The notes under the pieces: model-generated | The model's database searches: none | The model's input: the letters and a program-made list of their open reading frames with translations, nothing else | Told to the model about the DNA's origin: nothing | Assembly: GCA_902399975.1 (NCBI GenBank) | Contig: CABOHA010000004.1 | Coordinates: 62,001 to 126,000 of the forward strand | Reading direction: 5' to 3' | DNA from: Coriobacteriaceae bacterium | Lineage (GTDB): Bacteria; Actinomycetota; Coriobacteriia; Coriobacteriales; Coriobacteriaceae | DNA: 64,000 bases | Part shown: positions 24,419 to 32,634 of the stretch, piece by piece | How positions within the stretch are numbered: the stretch's first letter is position 1 | Layout: each line of letters starts with the position of its first letter | Translations under genes and position numbers: made by a program

Positions 24419-25315
24419 CTAGATATGCTGACGGATCGCGTCGATATAGGCTTGACCGTAGCGCGTAAGCGTCGTGTTCTTGCGCGTGATGATGCCGATC
24501 TCCATGTACTCATCCACATCGAGCGGAATCGAGATAATGCCGGGGCCGTTGAGCTCGTGGCTGATCACGCCCGAGCATACCGTGTAGCCGTTGAGGCCCA
24601 TGGCCAGGTTGAACAGCGTCGCACGGTCGCGCACGCGGATATTCTTGCGACGCTCAAACGTCGAGGTCAGCTCCTCGGAATAGTAAAACGAGTTGTAACT
24701 GCCCTGCTCGTAGGACAGGAACGGGTAGTCTTCCAAGTCCTCGAGCGTCACGCTGGAGCGGGCCGCCAGCGGATGGTCGGCACAGACGAAGACATGCGGC
24801 GTGGCGCAGAAAAGCCCCTCGAATACGAGCTCGTTGGCCGCCAGCATGCGCTCGATAACCTCGCGGTTATGCTCGGATAAGTACAGGATGCCCAGTTCGC
24901 TTTTCATATGCGCGACGTCCTCGATAATCTCGTGAGTCTGCTCCTCGCGCAGGGTAAAGTCATAGCGCGCGGCATCGAACTCACGGATCACATCGACAAA
25001 CGCGTTGACGGCAAAGGAATAATGCTGGCAGCTCACACTAAAGTGCGGCACCTGCTCGGACGCGCCCTTGTACTTGCCTTCGAGCAGATCCGCCTGATCG
25101 AGCACCTGGCGCGCGTAGCCCAAGAAGGTCTCGCCCTCCTCGGACACAATGACACCCTTGTTGGTGCGCTCAAAGATGTGCACACCCATCTCGTTTTCGA
25201 GATCGCGGATCGACGCGGTAATCGAAGGCTGCGACACAAAGAGCCGGCGCGAGGCCTCGGTGATGCTGCCGCATTCGGCAACTTTGACGACATACCTGAG
25301 CTGTTGAAGCTTCAT
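24419..25315 (-). CDS. LysR-type regulator, CysB/CmbR-like
   Basis: 298 residues from ATG at 25315 (GGAGG 4-5 bp upstream). N-terminal winged helix MKLQQLRYVVKVAECGSITEA...LFVSQPSITASIRDLENEMGVHIFERTNKG, then a type 2 periplasmic-binding-like effector domain. Proteins of this kind control sulphur amino acid genes. The metE-like gene lies immediately downstream on the same strand behind a palindromic operator, so it is the likely target. Confidence 0.9.
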   Translation of the reverse strand: MKLQQLRYVVKVAECGSITEASRRLFVSQPSITASIRDLENEMGVHIFERTNKGVIVSEEGETFLGYARQVLDQADLLEGKYKGASEQVPHFSVSCQHYSFAVNAFVDVIREFDAARYDFTLREEQTHEIIEDVAHMKSELGILYLSEHNREVIERMLAANELVFEGLFCATPHVFVCADHPLAARSSVTLEDLEDYPFLSYEQGSYNSFYYSEELTSTFERRKNIRVRDRATLFNLAMGLNGYTVCSGVISHELNGPGIISIPLDVDEYMEIGIITRKNTTLTRYGQAYIDAIRQHI

Positions 25316-25325
25316 GATGGCCTCC

Positions 25326-26234
25326 CTAGACGTCCGCGAAACCCGAACCCGCCGCATCTGCCTGACGCATAAACGACGGCATCTCCCCCGTCGCGGCGCA
25401 GGCGGCAATCTGATGCAGAGCCCCGGCAACCGCATCGTCTGCCGCAGCGCCGATATGCCAGCGCGCGGCAGCCGTGACGGCCTCGTTGGCATTGGCGACT
25501 GCAACGGAGTTGGGGACGGCACCGATCATGGGCAGGTCGTTATCGGAATCGCCAAATACGGCCACCTCGTCGGACGTCAGGTCCAAAGCGCGCGCCAGCT
25601 CCAGCGCAGCGCAACCCTTGTCCCAACCTGCTGGAAGAATGTCGAACAGGCGCACACGATTGTTGGGAAACACGAGCGAGAGTTCCGGCACCTCAGCGGC
25701 AACGCGCTCGCGTAGCTCCGCGAGCTCCTCACGCGAACGAGCACTCCAGATATTCGCCTTGAACACCGACGCGTCATCGACGACAGGACGGCACGGGGCC
25801 TCTTCGCCCTTGAGCCATGCGTTGCCGCCCGACTCCATGGCGCGGCGCACGCGCTCGGGGTCGCTCGTCACACAATAGGCATCGTTGCCCCAAAAGTCAT
25901 CACCCAGGCCGTAGACCTTCAGATACGTATCGTCGGTCTCTTGCTCCAAGTAGTCAGCCAAGCGCATAAGGGCGGCGTTGTCGGTCGCATGCGAGGCTAC
26001 CACCTCGCCGTCCACAAACATGACCTGGCCGTTGCAGAACGCGCCGGTCGAGAAGCACTCGGCGCGATTGCGGAACATCCAGCCCATCGCGGAGGGTTGG
26101 CGACCCGAAACCGGGCCAAAGTGCAGACCCGCCGCCTGCATGGCATGAATGCCCTCGATGGCGTAGTCGCTGGCGCCGTCATGCCCGGCTGGAATCAGCG
26201 TATCGTCCATATCGGTCAGCACAAGTTTAATCAT
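25326..26234 (-). CDS. HAD-superfamily phosphatase, Cof type
   Basis: 302 residues from ATG at 26234. Motif I DMDDTL with the nucleophile Asp lies at residues 8-13; motif II is in GPVSGRQ; the Lys and motif III/IV are in GWDKGCAALELARAL and VFGDSDNDLPMI. This is the Cof subfamily, which dephosphorylates sugar phosphates, FMN precursors or PLP-like compounds. The gene runs away from the thi operon and ends 10 bp before the LysR start, so the two may be co-transcribed. Confidence 0.88.
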   Translation of the reverse strand: MIKLVLTDMDDTLIPAGHDGASDYAIEGIHAMQAAGLHFGPVSGRQPSAMGWMFRNRAECFSTGAFCNGQVMFVDGEVVASHATDNAALMRLADYLEQETDDTYLKVYGLGDDFWGNDAYCVTSDPERVRRAMESGGNAWLKGEEAPCRPVVDDASVFKANIWSARSREELAELRERVAAEVPELSLVFPNNRVRLFDILPAGWDKGCAALELARALDLTSDEVAVFGDSDNDLPMIGAVPNSVAVANANEAVTAAARWHIGAAADDAVAGALHQIAACAATGEMPSFMRQADAAGSGFADV

Positions 26235-26274
26235 AAGGCCCCCTCGGTCATTCTTAATCCCGTCTATTGTACCG

Positions 26275-26376
26275 ACCTGCCAAAAAGAGACAGGTTTATA
26301 TTGGCAGGTTTTATCTGGGAAAACGCAGCGCCCCTGTTGCCACCTGCCAAAATAAACCTGTCCCTTTTTGGCAGGT
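26275..26376. repeat. Pair of inverted REP-like palindromes in the thi upstream region
   Basis: ACCTGCC...GGCAGGT at 26275-26309 and again at 26342-26376, in opposite orientation. The inner parts (CAAAAAGAGACAGGTTTATA and AATAAACCTGTCCCTTTTTG) are complements of each other, so the whole 102 bp can fold on itself. A third copy is at 46994-47028. No transposase gene is nearby. Confidence 0.7.
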
Positions 26377-26403
26377 GCGCTAGTATAGGGAACAACAGAT
26401 TCG

Positions 26404-26500
26404 ATGCGGGAGTGCCGGCGGTGCAAACCACAAGGCTGAGAGGGCATGGGGCCCAATCCTTTGAACCTGTCAGTTAATGCTGGCGTAGGGAGCATGCCGC
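26404..26500 (+). promoter_or_regulatory. TPP riboswitch (THI box) controlling thiM
   Basis: Conserved THI-box parts are in order: GCGGGAGTGC, AAGGCTGAGAGGG, GAACCTGTCAG, TTAATGCTGGCGTAGGGA. The aptamer binds thiamine pyrophosphate. A terminator hairpin follows at once, so control is probably by premature termination of the thiM-thiE operon. Confidence 0.95.
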
Positions 26501-26507
26501 CTTTGCA

Positions 26508-26538
26508 GGGGCGCTGTCTATGCACAGCGCCCCTTTTC
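26508..26538 (+). terminator. Riboswitch-controlled attenuator
   Basis: GGGGCGCTGT and ACAGCGCCCC form a perfect 10-bp stem with a 6-base loop and then TTTTCT, directly after the TPP aptamer and just before thiM. Confidence 0.88.
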
Positions 26539-26559
26539 TATGCCAAGGAGGCATGTGCA

Positions 26560-27399
26560 GTGATTGATTCGGAACAGCTTAAGCAAAATGTGGTCAAGGC
26601 CGTGGAAGAGATTCGCGCCACCAATCCGATGGCCGGCTCCATCACCAACACGGTGACGATCGACTTTGTCGCCAACGCACAGCTCGCCGTGGGCGGTTCG
26701 GCCGCCATGGTTTATCTACCAGACGAGGGCGAGGCACTCGTTGCCGGCGGCGGCGCCATCTATCTCAATATGGGCACGCTCTTCCCCATCTACGAGCAGA
26801 CGATTCCCCGCGCGGCCAAGGCGGCACACCACGCCGGCAAGCCCTGGGTGCTCGATCCGGTGGGCCTGGGCATCGGTAGCCTGCGCACCCAGCTGGTAAA
26901 CGAGCTCAAGCAGTACAAGCCCGCCATCGTACGCGGCAACGCCTCCGAGATCATCGCGCTCGCCGGCCTGTGGGGTCTTGGGGGCGAGGCAGCCGATCTG
27001 AGCCGCGTGCGCGGTGTCGATACCACCGACACGGTCGATGCCGCCCGCGATGCCGCCGTAGCGCTCGCCCGCTACACTGGCGGCGCCGTGGTGGTCTCGG
27101 GCGAAGTCGACCTGATTACCGACGGCACGACCGTAGCCAAATCCCACGGCGGCAGCCCGCTCATGTCAAAGATTACCGGCTGCGGTTGCTCGCAGGGCGG
27201 CGTGCTAGCCGTGTACGCCTGCGCTGCCGATCCGTTTACGGCAGCCGTCTGCGGCACCGCCGTCTACAACGTAGCCGGCACGCGTGCCGCCGCTGTCGCC
27301 GATGCCCCGGCAAGCTTTAAGGTCGCCTTTATCGACGAGCTCTACCGCGCAACCGCCCAGGACATCGCCGATAACCGACTCGAGCTCGAGGAGGCATAA
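26560..27399 (+). CDS. thiM: Hydroxyethylthiazole kinase ThiM
   Basis: 279 residues from GTG at 26560, 8 bp after AAGGAGG; the ATG at 26553 is out of frame. ThiM phosphorylates the thiazole alcohol in thiamine salvage. NPMAGSITNTVTIDF and AMVYLPDE near the N-terminus correspond to the substrate region (N-A-L-AxGxSPxM in relatives), DPVGLGIGSLRT to the ATP site, and TGCGCSQGGVLA to the catalytic Cys motif. First gene of the riboswitch operon. Confidence 0.95.
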   Translation: MIDSEQLKQNVVKAVEEIRATNPMAGSITNTVTIDFVANAQLAVGGSAAMVYLPDEGEALVAGGGAIYLNMGTLFPIYEQTIPRAAKAAHHAGKPWVLDPVGLGIGSLRTQLVNELKQYKPAIVRGNASEIIALAGLWGLGGEAADLSRVRGVDTTDTVDAARDAAVALARYTGGAVVVSGEVDLITDGTTVAKSHGGSPLMSKITGCGCSQGGVLAVYACAADPFTAAVCGTAVYNVAGTRAAAVADAPASFKVAFIDELYRATAQDIADNRLELEEA

Positions 27400-27402
27400 G
27401 CC

Positions 27403-27744
27403 ATGTCCGAGCCCGCAACCAACGCCGGCATGAACACGCTCGTCGCCGTGGCCATCGCCCCGTGTGGCACCGGCGATGAACTGTCCGCCGAGGTCGCTGA
27501 GGTCGTGCGCGTCATTCGCGAGAGCGGCCTTCCCAACCGCACCACCTCGATGTTCACCGAGATCGAGGGCGACTGGGACGAGGTCATGCAGGTCGTGCGC
27601 GACGCAACCTTTGTGTTAGCGAGCAAGGGCATCCGCACCGAAGTCGTGCTCAAGGCCGATATTCGACCCGGATTTACCGACACCATGACTGGCAAGCTCG
27701 AGCGCATGGAAGCACAGATCAAGAAACAGGAGGAAGCACGATGA
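27403..27744 (+). CDS. Thiamine-binding protein, MTH1187/YkoF-like
   Basis: 113 residues. VAVAIAPCGTGDELSAEVAEVV, GLPNRTTSMFTEIEGDWDEVMQVV and RTEVVLKADIRPG match the MTH1187 ferredoxin-like family that binds thiamine or HMP. It lies 3 bp after thiM and overlaps thiE by 4 bp, so it belongs to the TPP-controlled operon and may bind an intermediate in salvage. Confidence 0.85.
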   Translation: MSEPATNAGMNTLVAVAIAPCGTGDELSAEVAEVVRVIRESGLPNRTTSMFTEIEGDWDEVMQVVRDATFVLASKGIRTEVVLKADIRPGFTDTMTGKLERMEAQIKKQEEAR

Positions 27745-28436
27745 GCATCCGCGACAACCTTGATATCTCGGCCTATCTGGTACTCGGCCCCGAAAACACG
27801 CTCGGGCGCCCCGTGGGCGATGTAGTGGCCCAGGCACTCGACGCCGGCTTTACCTGCATCCAGGTGCGCTCCAAGGTGGCAAGTGCCCGCGAGATCATCG
27901 CGCTGACCGACGACGCCGCACAGGCTATCGCTCAGGCCGGCAAGACCGGTCAGGTCGCCTTGCTGATTGACGACCGCCTTGACTGCGTGCTCGCCGCGCG
28001 CGAGCAGGGCATCGCTGTCGACGGCGTGCACGTGGGTCAGAGCGACATCCCCGTCGAGGTCTGTCGCAAGCTGCTGGGCCCCGATGCCATCGTGGGTCTT
28101 TCGGCCCGTTGCGAGGAGATGCTCGAGTACGTCAAGACCGCCGACATGAGCCTGGTCGACTACCTGGGCATCGGCCCGCTCCACGAGACCGAGACCAAGC
28201 GCGACTGCGGACGCGCGGCCGACGGCTCCATCATCACCAAAAGCTTTGAGGACCTGGCAGCCCTCCATGCGGCAAGCCCCGTGCCCATCGTGGTGGGCGG
28301 CGGCGTTAAGACAGCCGACTTGCCGCAGCTCAAGGCCACCGGCGTCGACGGCTTTTTCGTGGTGAGCGCCGTCTGCAGTGCCGACGACCCCCACGCCGCA
28401 GCCAAGGAGCTCGTCGATACCTGGCAGCAGGCATAA
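27741..28436 (+). CDS. thiE: Thiamine phosphate synthase ThiE
   Basis: 231 residues. ThiE joins HMP-PP and thiazole phosphate to thiamine monophosphate. The barrel motifs are clear: QVRSKVASAREI, LLIDDRLD, VDGVHVGQSDIPV, GLSARCEEM, YLGIGPLHETETKRD and VVGGGVKTADL (phosphate loop). The ATG overlaps the previous stop (ATGA), showing translational coupling. No thiD is present here. Confidence 0.95.
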   Translation: MSIRDNLDISAYLVLGPENTLGRPVGDVVAQALDAGFTCIQVRSKVASAREIIALTDDAAQAIAQAGKTGQVALLIDDRLDCVLAAREQGIAVDGVHVGQSDIPVEVCRKLLGPDAIVGLSARCEEMLEYVKTADMSLVDYLGIGPLHETETKRDCGRAADGSIITKSFEDLAALHAASPVPIVVGGGVKTADLPQLKATGVDGFFVVSAVCSADDPHAAAKELVDTWQQA

Positions 28437-28478
28437 GCCTAGACCGAGCAGTTGCTCCGCAGTCCCATATCTTCAATA

Positions 28479-28588
28479 GCGGAAAGCGCATCCCAGTTTG
28501 GACGTCCATTCTGGGATGCGCTTTCCGCATAGAGGACCAGCGGGAAACTACGTCCCAGTCTGAGCGCTGATTACGGGATGCAGTTTCC
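28479..28588. repeat. Two related hairpins between thiE and the patatin gene
   Basis: GCGGAAAGCGCATCCCAG (28479-28496) and its exact complement (28511-28528) form an 18-bp stem. A second, imperfect stem pairs GGAAACTACGTCCC (28543-28556) with GGGATGCAGTTTCC (28575-28588). The arms resemble each other (GGAAA...TCCCAG), so they look like two copies of one repeat. They separate converging genes. Confidence 0.65.
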
Positions 28589-28598
28589 GGCGTAGTCC

Positions 28599-29468
28599 CT
28601 ACCCCGCCAGATACGCTTCCAGCGCGGGCAACGTCGCCTCCGCATCGCGACGGCCGATCTGGTAGATGCGCTCGAGTTCATCGGGCTCGCGGCACAGCGA
28701 CGGCACCTTCACCGATTCGCTCGGCCGCACCACAAAGATCTCGCCAGCGGCTTCGCGACGCGCCAGGTCATCGAGCGTGGCATTGTAGACCTCGTGCCGA
28801 TGCTCAAGCGCCGCAACAAACTCCGGATAGTGACGATACACGCGACGCAGCATAGGCATCACGCTATTGGGCTGCTTTACAAAGCCCGCCGGCTGCGTCA
28901 GCACCACCACGTTGCGGTCATAGCCTTGCTCAAACAGCCAAGCGCTGGGAATGGAATCGGCAACACCGCCATCCAAGTACTTACGACCCTCGATGGCAAC
29001 AGGACGCGTCGCCACGGGAATCGCCGACGACGCCCGGATCCACTCAATATCGCGCTCGTCGCCATAGGGCAGGTCATGGTAGACGGCCTCACCCGTCTTA
29101 AGATCGGTACATACGCACGTAAACCGCATGGGGCAGGCGCGATATGCCTCCAGATCGATGGGATCGCGCTCGATGGGTACCTCATGATAGGCAAACTCGG
29201 CATTGAACATATCGCCGGTTCGCAACCAGCTCGTCACGCTCGCATAGCGCTTGTCGGCGCAATAGGCCTTGTTGTAGCGAATGGCGCGGCCGATCTGGCG
29301 CGATTTAAAGTTGTAGCCAAACGCCGCGCCCGCCGAGACACCCACCATATGGTCGCAGGTTAAGCCGTGCTCCATCCATACGTCGAGCACGCCCGCCGTA
29401 TACATACCGCGGTAGCCGCCTCCCTCGAGCGCAAGCCCCACCGTGCGCGTCGTGTCTGGCTGTGCCAT
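28599..29468 (-). CDS. Patatin-like phospholipase
   Basis: 289 residues from ATG at 29468 (GGAGATGG upstream). The patatin motifs are present: oxyanion GGGYRGMYTAGVLD (residues 17-30), nucleophile Ser45 in GVSAGA, and the dyad Asp in LDGGVADSIP. The family hydrolyses acyl esters of lipids. There is no signal peptide, so it is probably cytoplasmic or at the inner face of the membrane. Natural substrate unknown. Confidence 0.9.
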   Translation of the reverse strand: MAQPDTTRTVGLALEGGGYRGMYTAGVLDVWMEHGLTCDHMVGVSAGAAFGYNFKSRQIGRAIRYNKAYCADKRYASVTSWLRTGDMFNAEFAYHEVPIERDPIDLEAYRACPMRFTCVCTDLKTGEAVYHDLPYGDERDIEWIRASSAIPVATRPVAIEGRKYLDGGVADSIPSAWLFEQGYDRNVVVLTQPAGFVKQPNSVMPMLRRVYRHYPEFVAALEHRHEVYNATLDDLARREAAGEIFVVRPSESVKVPSLCREPDELERIYQIGRRDAEATLPALEAYLAG

Positions 29469-29792
29469 GCGACCATCTCCGTTCCCGTGTTTTAAAGCGG
29501 AACAAGTATACCCGCCAACATATATCGACTCAGTCGCATTTATATCGAGCATCGCATCGTCACGCTACCGATTGGCGAATAATAGCCGCCCGCGGCAGGG
29601 GCACCCATATACAATCCTCTATTGTTGTTTATACTACTCAATAGTTATCAGCAGCGAACACGGACCGACATATTAAACCAGCGACGCAGCAAGGCGGGGG
29701 CCTGGATACACGCAAAGCGTTGAGCAGCAACGCGTGTGTACAACGAGCTCGCCCGACGCAATACACCCCGACCTCAGGAAGCCGCTTACAGC
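29469..29792. promoter_or_regulatory. Divergent gap, patatin / GGDEF-EAL genes
   Basis: 324 bp, AT-rich between 29510 and 29660. CTATTG (29619-29624) and CAATAG (29639-29644) are inverted around TTTATACTA and may be an operator or promoter core for the GGDEF-EAL gene. Nothing else was recognised. Confidence 0.4.
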
Positions 29793-32510
29793 ATGGATAT
29801 CGCCAGCAATTACACCGAGACGCTCGAAAAGACCATCCGTGACCTTCTCGAGCGTCAGGACGATCTGATCAGGACTGCCTTTACCGACGAGCTCACCGGT
29901 CTTGGCAACCGCGGCGGCTTTACCCGTTCCCTCGAGGAAATCTGGGAGCAGGAATTGCCCGTAACCATGGCGTTTATCGACATCGATAACCTTAAGCACT
30001 GCAACGACATCTTTGGACACGACGAGGGCAACCGCTATATCTTGCAGGTGAGCCTCTATCTCAAGCTGTATATGAAGGTGGACGAGGCGGCATTTCGCCT
30101 GGGAGGCGACGAGTTTGCCATCCTGTCCACAATCGCGACCGAGGATGACCTTGCCGAACGTCTGGAGCACTGTCGAGAGGTCCTGCTCAAAAATAACGAT
30201 TCCGAGATGCCTCACTCGTTTAGCTACGGAGTGTCACACGCCGACCCCGCCCTGGGCGAAGCCTCCAATCGCATGACGCTCGATGCCGACCATCGCATGT
30301 ACGACTACAAGCTGCGCCATGCCGTGCACCTTGATCGACGCAATATCACGCAAGTCCACGCCGACGATTTCGAAGTAAGCGATCGCATTTTCGACGCCCT
30401 TTCGATGCTCAACGAAGGCCGCTATTTCTTTATCGAGAACCTGGACAAACATCGCACCCTTTGGTCACAAGGCGCTATGCGCGACCTTGGCCTTCCTTCG
30501 GAGCATATAGACAACTGCCACGATTACTGGAAAACGCGCGTCCATCCCGATGACCTCGAGGCCTATAGCGACGATATCGACCAGATCTATAACGGCTCCA
30601 AGCACCGTCGCGTCATGCAATACCGCGTACGCAACGCCGCCGGCGACTACGTTCTCTGCCGTGCTCGCGGGTTTCGTATCGACGGCGACGGAAATGTCCC
30701 CTCGCTCTATGTTGGCGAGCTCGTCAACCACTCGCTTGCCGAGACCGTCGACGCCGCCACGGGCCTTGGAACGCAGCGCATGTTGCTCAACGCTATCGAT
30801 GCCTGCCGTCGCGACTGTTGCGAGACGGGGCTTATAGCGGTGCGCGTTCGCGGCACGACAAAGCTCAACGAGCTTTACGGAGCCGAGGCTGTCGACAACA
30901 TGCTCGCCGAATACGCAGGCCGCATGTTGTCGATCACCCGTGGCAGGAGTCGCGTCTACCGCTCACGAAGCGTCCAGTTTGTCGTGCTCAGCAACGATTT
31001 GGACCATGAGGCGTTCGAGCAACTGGTCCATCATCTAAAAGAGGCCGTTTTCGCTCCCGTTCGAATCGCGGGCGATACCATTACTCCCGTCTGTCTTGTC
31101 GTCCCGGCCTTCTACGAGCGCCTAGCCAACCAAGCGACCGCCGTTTTAGGCGAACTCGACCGTCGCCTTCGCACGGCCGGCGGACTTGTTCCCAACGACA
31201 GCCTCCCCATACCCGAGATAGAGCGCAAAAGCGCCATCGCCGAGCGCATCGATATGCTCACGGGCCTCTGTCGACCCAGCGAGTTTATGCGACGCGCCAA
31301 CGCATTTCTCCAGACAAGGCGCGACGGCGCTTGGTGTATCGCCACCGTCGACATGGGGCACATGCGACTGTTCAACGAATGGCACGGACAGGCCGAGGGC
31401 GACCGCATGCTCGCCGACGTGGGCACGGTCCTCAAGGATATCGAGAATGCCGACATGGGCGTCGCAGGATACTGGGGCCAAGACGACTTTTGCATACTCA
31501 TCCCCTTTGAGCACGACACCGTCCATCAAATCTATAACAGCGTTCGCGAGGCCGTGGCCAAGCATGATGACGGCGTGGGTTTCTGGCCGTCCATGGGCGT
31601 CTACCCCATCGACTCCAACGAGGAAATCACTATCGATGCGCAGGCCAAGGCCATGTTTACCAATCGGCGTGCAAAAAACGACTTTAAGGAGCGCATTGCC
31701 ATTTTCCGCCCCGAGGAGTACGAGCGCGAAATCTCGTTCCACCGCACGCTGACCGAATTCCAGTATGCGCTCTCAAACGGCCGCATTACCTACTACTTGC
31801 AGCCCCAGGTCGACATGGAAACCGGCGAGATCACTGGCGCCGAAGCGCTCACGCGCTGGATTGACAAGGATGGCTCCCTCATTTCACCCGTCACCTTTAT
31901 CCCCGCTCTCGAGGAAAGCGGTTTTGTGGTGACGCTCGACAAATACGTTTGGCAGGGCGTTGCCTCGTGGCTGCGCGGGCGCATCGATCGAGGGCTTCGC
32001 GTGGTTCCGATCTCGCTCAACGTGTCGCGCGTGGATATCCTTGCCTGCGACGTTGCCGAGCATATGGGGGCACTCGCCGACCAATACAATCTGCCGCCCG
32101 AGCTCATGCGCATCGAGATCACCGAGACGGCTTATACGGGAGAGTCCGAAGCTGTGGATAAGCTGACGGCCGACCTGCACAACCGCGGCTTCTCGACCTA
32201 CATGGACGATTTTGGCACCGGCCAGTCCACGCTCGCGATGCTCAAGAACGTCAACGTCGACGTCATCAAGCTCGACCGCACGTTTGTGCCCGTCGACGGC
32301 GATCAAGGCCGCAGCGTGCAAATCATTTCATCAATGCTCGAGATGGCGCAGTCGCTCCATCTGCCCGTTGTGATCGAAGGCATCGAGACAAATGAGCAGG
32401 CAAACATGCTACGCCAAATGGGCGCCCGCTACGCTCAGGGCTTCCTCTACTACCGTCCCATGCAGGCGGAGGATTTTGAGGCACTGCTCGACGGTGGCGA
32501 CAGCAACTAA
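29793..32510 (+). CDS. GGDEF-PAS-GGDEF-GGDEF-EAL protein (c-di-GMP turnover)
   Basis: 905 residues from ATG at 29793; a GTG at 29736 without clear SD would add 19. Domain order: GGDEF (residues 25-190, intact LGGDEF at 103-108), a PAS-like domain (about 200-310), a degenerate GGDEF (310-460, RSRSVQF in place of the motif), a third degenerate GGDEF (490-625, GYWGQDDF), then EAL (635-900). EAL key residues are kept: EALTRW, SLNVSR, EITET, DDFGTGQS, KLDRTF, IEGIET and QGFLYYRP. It should be able to degrade c-di-GMP and perhaps make it. No membrane segment, so cytosolic. The shorter paralogue follows. Confidence 0.88.
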   Translation: MDIASNYTETLEKTIRDLLERQDDLIRTAFTDELTGLGNRGGFTRSLEEIWEQELPVTMAFIDIDNLKHCNDIFGHDEGNRYILQVSLYLKLYMKVDEAAFRLGGDEFAILSTIATEDDLAERLEHCREVLLKNNDSEMPHSFSYGVSHADPALGEASNRMTLDADHRMYDYKLRHAVHLDRRNITQVHADDFEVSDRIFDALSMLNEGRYFFIENLDKHRTLWSQGAMRDLGLPSEHIDNCHDYWKTRVHPDDLEAYSDDIDQIYNGSKHRRVMQYRVRNAAGDYVLCRARGFRIDGDGNVPSLYVGELVNHSLAETVDAATGLGTQRMLLNAIDACRRDCCETGLIAVRVRGTTKLNELYGAEAVDNMLAEYAGRMLSITRGRSRVYRSRSVQFVVLSNDLDHEAFEQLVHHLKEAVFAPVRIAGDTITPVCLVVPAFYERLANQATAVLGELDRRLRTAGGLVPNDSLPIPEIERKSAIAERIDMLTGLCRPSEFMRRANAFLQTRRDGAWCIATVDMGHMRLFNEWHGQAEGDRMLADVGTVLKDIENADMGVAGYWGQDDFCILIPFEHDTVHQIYNSVREAVAKHDDGVGFWPSMGVYPIDSNEEITIDAQAKAMFTNRRAKNDFKERIAIFRPEEYEREISFHRTLTEFQYALSNGRITYYLQPQVDMETGEITGAEALTRWIDKDGSLISPVTFIPALEESGFVVTLDKYVWQGVASWLRGRIDRGLRVVPISLNVSRVDILACDVAEHMGALADQYNLPPELMRIEITETAYTGESEAVDKLTADLHNRGFSTYMDDFGTGQSTLAMLKNVNVDVIKLDRTFVPVDGDQGRSVQIISSMLEMAQSLHLPVVIEGIETNEQANMLRQMGARYAQGFLYYRPMQAEDFEALLDGGDSN

Positions 32511-32634
32511 TACGCTCGTGCGCAAACGCCACCGTCGAGGGAGCGTTTGTTCCCATGAGCTAACTAATACCCCAATCTAAACCGAATTGGGAGTAAGATA
32601 CAAACCATTGTTCCATCCAAGGAGGTCATCCATC

